Origin: Paramagnetospirillum magnetotacticum MS-1 | GTDB lineage: Bacteria; Pseudomonadota; Alphaproteobacteria; Rhodospirillales; Magnetospirillaceae | Length of the DNA stretch: 64,000 bases | Reading direction: 5' to 3' | NCBI RefSeq assembly: GCF_000829825.1 | Contig: NZ_JXSL01000027.1 | Span: 186,001 to 250,000, forward strand | Shown: piece after piece, positions 56,473-64,000 of the stretch | Layout of the letters: the number at the start of each line of letters is the position of its first letter | Position numbering within the stretch: position 1 is the stretch's first letter | Position numbers and translations under genes: made by a program | The notes under the pieces: model-generated | Databases searched by the model: none | Seen by the model: only the letters and a program-made list of their open reading frames with translations | Told to the model about the DNA's origin: nothing

Positions 56473-57129
56473 ATGGATTACGCCGGCGCCAGATACAACA
56501 TGGTCGAGAACCAGATCCGCACCAACAAAGTGCATGATCTGAACGTGTCGGGGGCCATTTCCTCGACCCCGCGCGAGGCGTTCCTGCCCAAGGCCATGCG
56601 GGCCTTCGCCTATGTGGACGAGGATGTGTCCATCGGCGGCGGCCGCTTCGTGATCGAACCGCTGGTGCTTGCCCGTCTGCTGCAAGCGGCCGCCATCCAG
56701 CCTTCCGACGTGGTGCTGGCCATCGGCGATGCCACCGGCTGGGCCTGCGCGGTGCTTTCCAAGCTGGCCAGCACGGTGGTGTCTTTGGAAAGCGATGCCG
56801 ATCTTTCCAGCCGAGCCTCCCAAGCCTTGTCCGACCAGGGCGTGGATAACGTCGCCTATGTGACGGGCAGTTACTCGACTGGCTATACCGCGCAGGCGCC
56901 TTATGACGTGATCATCTATTTGGGGGCGGTAGGGGAGATTCCCTCTGGCCTGTGCCGCCAGTTGAGCGATGGCGGCCGTCTGGTGGCCGTGGCGGATCCG
57001 GGGGGCAAGGGCGCGGGCAAGGTGGTGCAGGTGATCCGGGTGGGGGATACTTTTGGCCGCAGGCCCCTGTTCGATGCCGCCACGCCCTATCTGCCCGGCA
57101 TGGCTCCTCGGCCCGGCTTTGTTTTCTGA
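56473..57129 (+). CDS. Protein-L-isoaspartate O-methyltransferase-like protein
   Basis: The 218-residue protein begins MDYAGARYNMVENQIRTNKV, the usual alphaproteobacterial PCMT-like start, and has PREAFLP and VDEDVSI segments. The SAM-binding motif is divergent: VLAIGDATGWACAVL instead of the usual glycine-rich GxGxG. Catalysis may therefore be altered. Its position directly before a TolC gene is common in alphaproteobacteria, so a role in outer-membrane or secreted protein quality is possible. Repair of isoaspartate is not assured. Confidence 0.8.
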   Translation: MDYAGARYNMVENQIRTNKVHDLNVSGAISSTPREAFLPKAMRAFAYVDEDVSIGGGRFVIEPLVLARLLQAAAIQPSDVVLAIGDATGWACAVLSKLASTVVSLESDADLSSRASQALSDQGVDNVAYVTGSYSTGYTAQAPYDVIIYLGAVGEIPSGLCRQLSDGGRLVAVADPGGKGAGKVVQVIRVGDTFGRRPLFDAATPYLPGMAPRPGFVF

Positions 57130-57283
57130 GGCTTGTTGCATGCGGCCGGGGTGGGTCGCCCCGGCTGGCGGGAGCGGGCAGGAGGATGGAATTGTCCTTG
57201 ATCTTCCGGTCCCAAGGTCTAATGTTCTCGGGCCGTAAGGTCGTTTGGGGATGGGGATCCGCTTTGCTGAAGACAGGTGTTGA

Positions 57284-58657
57284 ATGAGGAAGGTAAGCTG
57301 CCGGCTGATTGGCGCGGCGTGCATGGTTGTTGCCGCATCGGCGCCCGTCTCCGCTGAGACGCTGGAAGAGGTTCTGGCCTCCACATACTCCTCCAATCCG
57401 ACGCTTTTGGCCCGGCGTGCCAAGCTTCGTTCCACCGATGAAGGCGTTCCCCAGGCTCTGTCCAACTGGCGGCCAACCGTGTCACTGACCGGATCCGTCG
57501 GGCGGGGCAGCTACGACAACAATACGCTTAGCCCCTACAGCATGAACCGCACGCCAAGGACGCAGGCGCTGACCATTTCTCAGCCTCTGTTCCGGGGCGG
57601 GCGCACTTTGGCCGCCACATCGCAGGCGGAAAACACCGTGCTGAGCGAGCGGGCGTTGTTGGCCGCTACCGAGCAGTCCATCCTGCTGGCCGCCGCCACC
57701 GCCTATCTCAACGTGGTCCGCGATGATGCGGTGCTGAAACTGTCCATCAACAACGAACAGGTTCTGCGCCGCCAGTTCGAGGCGACGGAAGAGCGCTTCA
57801 AGGTGGGCGAACTGACCCGTACCGACGTCAGCCAGGCCGAGGCCCGCCTTGCCAAGGCCACCGCCGACCGCGTCGCCGCCGAGGGAAATCTTCAAACCTC
57901 GCGCGCCAATTATGTGAACAATGTGGGGCGTCCGCCCGAGGCTCTCAGTCCTCCCGCGGCGCCGCCCGCTCTGCCTGCCAGCCTGGAAGAAGTCACTTCC
58001 ATGGCCCTGGCGGCCAATCCCAATGTCCTTTCCGCCGATTTCACCCACGAAGCCGCCAAGGATGGCGTCGATCTGGTGTTCGGCGAATTGCTGCCCACTG
58101 TCTCGCTGTCGGCGGATCTGACGCGCAACTTCCAGACCTCGACCATGGAGAATTCGTCCACGGCCCGCGAGGTTTTGCTGAACGTCTCGGTCCCACTCTA
58201 CGAGTCGGGCAGTGTCTATTCCCGCGTGCGCGCCTCCAAGCATACCGCTGGCCAGCGCCGCATCGAGGCCGATCAGGCCAGGCGCGATACCGTGGAGACC
58301 GGGACCAAGGCATGGGAGGCGCTGCAGGCGGCCCGCGCCCAGGCCAAGTCCTATCAGGCGCAGATCAAGGCCTCCGAACTGGCCCTGGCCGGTGTGCGTG
58401 AGGAATCCAAGGTGGGCTCGCGCACCATTCTCGACGTGCTGAACGCCGAGCAGGAGCTGTTCGACGCCCGCGTCAATCTGGTGAAAGCACAGCGTGACGT
58501 GCTGGCCGGTTCCTATCAAGTCAAGTCGGCTCTGGGGCAGATGACCGCCCGGGGGCTTAATCTCGGTGTCGAGGTCTATGATCCGACCAAGCACTATGAC
58601 GATGTGCGGGGGCAATGGATCGGCAATGGCATCGACAAGGACAAAGGATACGAGTAG
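57284..58657 (+). CDS. tolC: TolC-family outer-membrane efflux channel
   Basis: The 457-residue protein has a signal peptide (cleaved near residue 24, VSAET) and the two-fold TolC repeat: N-terminal LEEVLASTYSSNPTLLARRA and NYLNVVRD-like helices, and C-terminal LEEVTSMALAANPNVLSAD and GVREESKVGSRTILDVLNAEQEL in two parts. It forms the trimeric outer-membrane tunnel for type I secretion or RND pumps. No pump genes adjoin; the neighbour is a PCMT-like gene. It is followed by a CtrA-like box and popZ. Confidence 0.93.
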   Translation: MRKVSCRLIGAACMVVAASAPVSAETLEEVLASTYSSNPTLLARRAKLRSTDEGVPQALSNWRPTVSLTGSVGRGSYDNNTLSPYSMNRTPRTQALTISQPLFRGGRTLAATSQAENTVLSERALLAATEQSILLAAATAYLNVVRDDAVLKLSINNEQVLRRQFEATEERFKVGELTRTDVSQAEARLAKATADRVAAEGNLQTSRANYVNNVGRPPEALSPPAAPPALPASLEEVTSMALAANPNVLSADFTHEAAKDGVDLVFGELLPTVSLSADLTRNFQTSTMENSSTAREVLLNVSVPLYESGSVYSRVRASKHTAGQRRIEADQARRDTVETGTKAWEALQAARAQAKSYQAQIKASELALAGVREESKVGSRTILDVLNAEQELFDARVNLVKAQRDVLAGSYQVKSALGQMTARGLNLGVEVYDPTKHYDDVRGQWIGNGIDKDKGYE

Positions 58658-58722
58658 AAATAGCGGGACCGGGGGCTCAGCCGAATGGCTGACACAGGTT
58701 TCTCTTGGGGACTCGTGGAATT

Positions 58723-58737
58723 TTAACCATTTGTTAC
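58723..58737 (+). promoter_or_regulatory. CtrA-like binding site before popZ
   Basis: TTAACCATTTGTTAC matches the CtrA pattern TTAA-N7-TTAA with one mismatch and includes the preferred TTAACCAT half. It lies 65 bases before the popZ ATG, the right distance for a promoter-proximal site. Confidence 0.5.
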
Positions 58738-58801
58738 CAGCCGTAGGCCACTATTACGGCAGGTCCCTTTCTTGGGCGCAGGCAGACAGAATAGCCGTGA
58801 C

Positions 58802-59536
<735 letters not shown>

Positions 59537-59559
59537 TCTCCGCCGGTTCGAAGCCAATG

Positions 59560-59595
59560 GGGCGGCCCGGCATGATCGGGCCGCCCTTCTCGTTT
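59560..59595 (+). terminator. Rho-independent terminator of popZ
   Basis: A perfect 10-bp stem GGGCGGCCCG with a seven-base loop (59560-59586), followed by TTCTCGTTT, 23 bases after the popZ stop. Confidence 0.82.
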
Positions 59596-59624
59596 GTATC
59601 CCCCCAATTGAAGTGACAAGTCCC

Positions 59625-62294
59625 ATGGCCATGCTGGATAAGACCTATCGCCCCGCCGAGATGGAGCCGAAGCATTACGAGCGCTGGGAGGCCCAAGGCG
59701 CCTTTGCCGCTCATACCGACTCCGAGGCCCGGCCCTATACCATCATGATGCCGCCGCCCAATGTGACGGGCAGCCTCCATATGGGCCATGCGCTGACTTT
59801 CACGCTTCAAGATATCCTGATCCGCTACCGCCGCATGACCGGCAAGGACGCCCTGTGGCAGCCGGGAACCGACCATGCCGGTATCGCCACCCAGATGGTG
59901 GTGGAGCGCCAGCTGGAGGCCCAGAAGGTCACCCGCCACGATCTGGGACGCGACAACTTCATCAAGCGCGTCTGGGAGTGGAAGGCGGAATCGGGTGGCA
60001 CCATTACCCGTCAACTGCGCCGCCTGGGCGCGTCGCCCGATTGGGCCAAGGAACGCTTCACCATGGACGAGGGCCTGTCGGCCGCCGTCCGCAAGGTCTT
60101 CGTCACACTTCACCGCCAGGGCCTGATCTACCGCGCCAAGCGGCTGGTCAATTGGGACCCCAAGCTGCACACCGCCATTTCTGATCTGGAGGTTGAGCAA
60201 CGTGAAGTGAAGGGTCATATGTGGCACTTCAGATATCCCGTTGAAGGCGTTGAAAATGCTTACATTACCGTAGCTACCACCCGCCCCGAAACCATGTTGG
60301 GCGACTCGGCTGTTGCAGTTCATCCTGAAGATGAACGCTATACCGATCTGGTGGGTAAGATGGTCCGTCTACCCATTTGTAATCGCTTGATTCCTATCGT
60401 CGCGGACGAGTATTCCGACCCCACCAAGGGCACCGGCGCGGTGAAGATCACCCCGGCCCATGACTTCAACGATTTTCAGGTGGGCGTGCGTCACGATCTG
60501 CCCCAGATCAATATCTTCGACCGCGATGCGCGGACTCTGGACGATCTGCCCGAGGGCTATGGCGGCCTGGATCGCTATGACGCCCGCAAGAAGGTGGTGG
60601 CCGAGTTCGAAGCTCTGGGCCTCTTGGACAAGATCGAGCCCCACACCCATATGGTGCCCTATGGAGACCGGTCGGGCGTGGTGATCGAACCCTGGCTCAC
60701 CGACCAGTGGTTCGTGGACGCCGCCACCCTGGCCAAGCCTGCCATCGAGGCGGTGGAGACGGGCAAGACCCGCTTCGTCCCCAAGCATTGGGAGAACACC
60801 TATTTCGAATGGATGCGCAACATTCAGCCCTGGTGCATCTCGCGCCAGATCTGGTGGGGCCATCAGGTTCCAGCGTGGTACGGCCCTGACGGGGCGTTCT
60901 TCGTCGAGGAGACGGAGGCCGAGGCCCAGACCGCTGCGGCCAAGCATTACGGCAAGGCGGTGGACCTGACCCGCGATTCCGACGTGCTGGACACATGGTT
61001 TTCGTCGGCGCTGTGGCCGTTCTCGACGCTCGGCTGGCCGGAGCAGACCCCGGAACTGGCCCGCTATTATCCCGGCGACGTGCTGGTCACCGGTTTCGAC
61101 ATCATCTTCTTCTGGGTCGCCCGCATGATGATGATGGGCATCCATTTCATGGGCGACGTGCCCTTCAGGGACATCTACATCCACGCCCTGGTCCGCGATG
61201 AGAAGGGCCAGAAGATGTCCAAGTCCAAGGGCAACATCATTGACCCCCTGGATCTGATCGAAAAGTACGGCTGTGATGCGCTGCGCTTCACGCTGTCGGC
61301 GCTGGCGGCGCAAGGCCGCGACGTCAAGCTGGCGGAAAGCCGGGTCGAGGGTTACCGCAACTTCGCCACCAAGCTGTGGAACGCGGCGCGCTTTTGTCAG
61401 ATGAACGAATGCCAGCCGGTGGCGGGTTTTGATCCAAAGGCGGTGAAGGAGACGGTCAACCGCTGGATCGTGGCCAAGACCGCCGAACTGGCCGCCAAAG
61501 TGGGCCAGGCCATCGAGACCTATCGCTATGACGGGGCGGCGGGTGGTGCCTATCAGTTCGTCTGGGGAACCTTCTGCGACTGGTATCTGGAATTCGCCAA
61601 GCCCATCTTCACTGGCGCCGATGAAGACGCCAAGGCCGAGACGCGGGCCACCGCCGCCTGGGTTCTGGACCAGATCCTGCACGTCCTGCATCCCCTGATG
61701 CCCTTCATCACCGAGGAGTTGTGGGGCCAGATCGCCGAACGTGACGGTGATCTGATGCTGCGCTCCTGGCCCGTTCTGGACGGTCTCGCCGCTCCCGGTG
61801 TGGAGGAGGAGATGGATTGGGTGGTGCGCATGATCTCCACGGTGCGCGGTGTGCGTGCCGAGATGAACGTGCCACCTTCGGCCCAGGTGGACCTACTGGT
61901 ATCGGGCCTGGCCGAGGGCAAGCAGGGATGGGCCAAAACCCATGCCGACCTGATCACCCGGCTGGCGCGGCTGACCAGTTTCGATGCTCAGGCGGGCGCC
62001 GATCGGGTGGCCCAGGCGTCGTCGCACGGTGCCGCCCAGATGGTGGTGGACGAGGCCACCTTGGTGATGCCGCTGGGAGGCGTCATCGACGTGGACAAGG
62101 AACGCGCCCGTCTGGACAAGGAGATCGCCCGGCTGGAGGGCGAGATCGGCAAGGTGGACAAGAAACTCGGCAATGCCGACTTCATCGCCAAGGCGCGTCC
62201 CGAAGTGGTCGAAGAGCAGCACGAACGCCGCGCCGACTGGGCGCAGGCGGTGACCAGGCTGAAGGAGGCTTTGGAGCGGCTTTCCGGCGCTTAA
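59625..62294 (+). CDS. valS: Valyl-tRNA synthetase
   Basis: The 889-residue class I synthetase charges tRNA-Val. The HIGH motif is HMGH in [13 protein letters not shown], and the KMSKS motif is in [13 protein letters not shown]. An editing (CP1) domain lies between them and a C-terminal coiled coil ([20 protein letters not shown]) ends the protein. ATG 59625 fits the family start; ATG 59631 is equally plausible. About 220 bases within the editing domain have strikingly different, more AT-rich codons. Confidence 0.96.
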   Translation: MAMLDKTYRPAEMEPKHYERWEAQGAFAAHTDSEARPYTIMMPPPNVTGSLHMGHALTFTLQDILIRYRRMTGKDALWQPGTDHAGIATQMVVERQLEAQKVTRHDLGRDNFIKRVWEWKAESGGTITRQLRRLGASPDWAKERFTMDEGLSAAVRKVFVTLHRQGLIYRAKRLVNWDPKLHTAISDLEVEQREVKGHMWHFRYPVEGVENAYITVATTRPETMLGDSAVAVHPEDERYTDLVGKMVRLPICNRLIPIVADEYSDPTKGTGAVKITPAHDFNDFQVGVRHDLPQINIFDRDARTLDDLPEGYGGLDRYDARKKVVAEFEALGLLDKIEPHTHMVPYGDRSGVVIEPWLTDQWFVDAATLAKPAIEAVETGKTRFVPKHWENTYFEWMRNIQPWCISRQIWWGHQVPAWYGPDGAFFVEETEAEAQTAAAKHYGKAVDLTRDSDVLDTWFSSALWPFSTLGWPEQTPELARYYPGDVLVTGFDIIFFWVARMMMMGIHFMGDVPFRDIYIHALVRDEKGQKMSKSKGNIIDPLDLIEKYGCDALRFTLSALAAQGRDVKLAESRVEGYRNFATKLWNAARFCQMNECQPVAGFDPKAVKETVNRWIVAKTAELAAKVGQAIETYRYDGAAGGAYQFVWGTFCDWYLEFAKPIFTGADEDAKAETRATAAWVLDQILHVLHPLMPFITEELWGQIAERDGDLMLRSWPVLDGLAAPGVEEEMDWVVRMISTVRGVRAEMNVPPSAQVDLLVSGLAEGKQGWAKTHADLITRLARLTSFDAQAGADRVAQASSHGAAQMVVDEATLVMPLGGVIDVDKERARLDKEIARLEGEIGKVDKKLGNADFIAKARPEVVEEQHERRADWAQAVTRLKEALERLSGA

Positions 62295-62320
62295 AGACCG
62301 GAAGGCCCGCTTTCAACCCG

Positions 62321-62343
62321 CCGAGACTCCATCTCGGTTTCCC
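62321..62343 (+). terminator. Weak hairpin terminator after valS
   Basis: A 6-bp stem CCGAGA/TCTCGG with a five-base loop followed by TTTCCC, 27 bases after the valS stop. Weak T-run. Confidence 0.5.
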
Positions 62344-62382
62344 GCTAAGATTGGTGCGGGCTGTGCGGGAAAATTGTAGGTG

Positions 62383-64000
62383 ATGCCTGACCTCGGCGAG
62401 CGGATCACTCGGGATCTGACCACACGGTATGTTACCGTGCTGGGGGTGCTGGGCGTGGTGGCTCTGCTGTCGTTTTTCGCCCTGGCCCGGATTGTTACCG
62501 ATGCTGGCGATAGCGCCGAACTGGTCCAATTGACCGGTGAGCAGCGGGTCCTGGTGCAAAAAGCGGTCTTCGAGACTCACCGGTTTCTGGTGTCTTCGGG
62601 AGAGGAGCGCCAGACGGCCCGGAAATCCCTGGCCTCCGTTCTTGATGATCTGGAAGCCGGGCATCAGCGGATTTTCTTCTCCGGCTCCCGCCCGTTATCA
62701 GAGCCCGCCCACGAGGTGCTGAGCGCTCCCCCCTGGAACCTAGATCGCGAGATGAAGGATTTTGTCCGTTTCGGGCGGGCGATCCTCTCCCTGCCCGACA
62801 GCGTGGAGGGGCACAAGACAAATCTGGCGGGCATAGCCTTGAAGGCGGCCAACCCCCTGATGTCGGGTCTGGACGAGGCTTCAAGCCGTTTTCGCCGTGA
62901 CGCCGCCGGACAATTGGGCGGCGTGGTCACTGTCCAGGGGACAAGCCTGTTTATCGCGCTTGGCCTGCTGGTGCTGTCGGCCCTGGGCGTCTTTCGCCCC
63001 ATGGTCTTACGGCTGAAGGCCGATTTTGCCGAGCGTTCCGAGGCATCGGCGCGACTGCGCGAAAGCGAGGCGCGCCTATGGCGCATCCTGGAGGAAAGCC
63101 CCGTCGGCGTATCGGTGTCGCGACGGCGCGACGGCAAGGTTGTCTTCGCCAACAGCCGGTTCACCGATATCATCGGCATGAGCCGCGACGAATTTCTCGG
63201 CTCGGCGGCGCGCGAGCATTACGTGGACGACGCCCAGCGGCAGGTGGTTTTGGCCATTTTGCGCCGCGACGGGCGCCTGGACGACGCCGAGGTGGAGTTC
63301 CGCCGCAAGAATGGAAGTCCATTCTGGAGCCTGTTGACCATCCGTCCCCTGGAATTCGAGGACGAGCCGGTCAATCTGGCCTGGATCTACGACATCACCG
63401 AGCGCAAGGCGGCGGAGCAGCAGATCTTGCTGGCTGCCAAGGTTCTGGAAACGGTGACCGAGGCCGTGGTGATCACCGATGCCGACAACCGCATCATCTT
63501 CGTCAATCCCGCTTTCACCACCATCACCGAATATTCCAAGGACGAGGTGCGGGGCAAAAACCCCAGCTTTCTGCGTTCCGGCCGCCACGATCCCGAATTC
63601 TACGCCAATCTGTGGAAGGTTCTTGCCGAGACAGGCCATTGGGAGGGCGAGATCTGGAACCGGCGCAAGTCGGGTGCCTTTTATGCCGAGTGGCTGTCCA
63701 TCAACGCTTTGCGCGACGTCAGCGGCGCCATCACCCATTTCGTGGCGGTGTTCTCCGATATCACTCACCGCAAGGAAGACGAGGAGCGCATCTGGCGTCA
63801 GGCCAATTACGATGCGCTGACCGGCCTGCCCAACCGCTCGCTGTTCCTCGATCGTCTGAGCCAGGCGGTGCGTCAGGCCAAGCGCGACAAGAAGTACTTT
63901 GCCCTGATGTTTTTGGACCTGGATGGCTTCAAGGCGGTCAACGACACTTTGGGACATGCGGCCGGTGACGTGTTGTTGCAGCAGACTGCCACCCGGCTGT
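62383..64000 (+). CDS. Membrane PAS-PAS-GGDEF protein, C-terminus beyond the window
   Basis: The visible 539 residues contain a membrane helix (about 18-38), a periplasmic helical domain with GEQRVLVQKAVFETHRF, like the PilJ-type N-terminal sensor (TGEQR...), a second membrane helix near 190-210, two PAS domains (about 235-350 and 360-480, with the DITERK and DITHRK ends) and the start of a GGDEF domain (TGLPNRSLFLDRL, LDLDGFKAVND). The active-site GGDEF loop and any EAL domain lie outside. It should be a c-di-GMP enzyme or sensor. GTAGGTG precedes ATG 62383. Confidence 0.88.
   Translation, partial: MPDLGERITRDLTTRYVTVLGVLGVVALLSFFALARIVTDAGDSAELVQLTGEQRVLVQKAVFETHRFLVSSGEERQTARKSLASVLDDLEAGHQRIFFSGSRPLSEPAHEVLSAPPWNLDREMKDFVRFGRAILSLPDSVEGHKTNLAGIALKAANPLMSGLDEASSRFRRDAAGQLGGVVTVQGTSLFIALGLLVLSALGVFRPMVLRLKADFAERSEASARLRESEARLWRILEESPVGVSVSRRRDGKVVFANSRFTDIIGMSRDEFLGSAAREHYVDDAQRQVVLAILRRDGRLDDAEVEFRRKNGSPFWSLLTIRPLEFEDEPVNLAWIYDITERKAAEQQILLAAKVLETVTEAVVITDADNRIIFVNPAFTTITEYSKDEVRGKNPSFLRSGRHDPEFYANLWKVLAETGHWEGEIWNRRKSGAFYAEWLSINALRDVSGAITHFVAVFSDITHRKEDEERIWRQANYDALTGLPNRSLFLDRLSQAVRQAKRDKKYFALMFLDLDGFKAVNDTLGHAAGDVLLQQTATRL

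Overview
The window is about 64 kb of GC-rich DNA with dense, short-gapped genes, frequent ATGA/GTGA start-stop overlaps and several perfect hairpin terminators. Gene content (cache- and HAMP-type chemoreceptors, two bacteriohemerythrins, a PopZ-type polar organiser, pyruvate phosphate dikinase, HybE, alphaproteobacterial-style PCMT-TolC pair, a CtrA-like box) fits a microaerophilic, motile alphaproteobacterium of the Rhodospirillales, most likely Magnetospirillum or a close relative. The genus is inferred. No magnetosome genes are seen.

Layout. 1-1531 (minus): the end of a hydrogenase-accessory operon (hybE, a secreted FGE/SUMF1-fold protein, a cupin). 1683-10090: fbp, two chemoreceptors, an RsbU/RsbW/RsbV-like partner-switching set, a GST and a bacteriohemerythrin. 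10293-20363: a chemoreceptor with a C-terminal PilZ domain, glyQ-glyS-ppdK, a CheY-like protein and a COG4315/ECF sigma/anti-sigma group. 20524-28798: an unusual respiratory operon with two heme-copper-oxidase-like subunit I proteins, two CuA subunits, ctaB, a Sco protein, and a cytochrome b/ferredoxin/MvhD fusion. 28861-33650: a GH1 glycosidase, an ABC transporter with a degenerate ATPase domain, and a D,D-carboxypeptidase.

33775-43371 is a compact signalling operon behind a good promoter: a secreted FecR-like protein, a CHASE2 adenylate cyclase, an exported TPR-CHAT protease, a metallo-beta-lactamase protein with a cyclic-nucleotide-binding domain, and a lipoprotein. It is followed by a second hemerythrin, a Sel1-trypsin chimera, a 98-residue chemoreceptor-tip protein and scpB. 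46981-55854 (minus) is a surface-glycan/lipid cluster with a DprE1/DprE2-like epimerase pair, radical SAM, methyltransferase, GT2, SGNH hydrolase and exostosin-like genes, including one AT-rich gene and a gene remnant. 56043-64000 holds tRNA-Asn, tRNA-Cys, PCMT, tolC, popZ, valS and the start of a PAS-GGDEF protein.

The two most promising systems are (i) the 20524-28798 operon, where the catalytic subunit keeps all six histidine ligands but has Gln instead of the cross-linked Tyr of oxygen reductases, suggesting a nitric-oxide-reductase-like enzyme wired to an unusual quinol/ferredoxin module, and (ii) the FecR-CHASE2 cyclase-CHAT-cNMP/MBL operon, which has the parts for a complete envelope-stress-to-cyclic-nucleotide-to-effector pathway. 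Both functions are inference from motifs and gene order.
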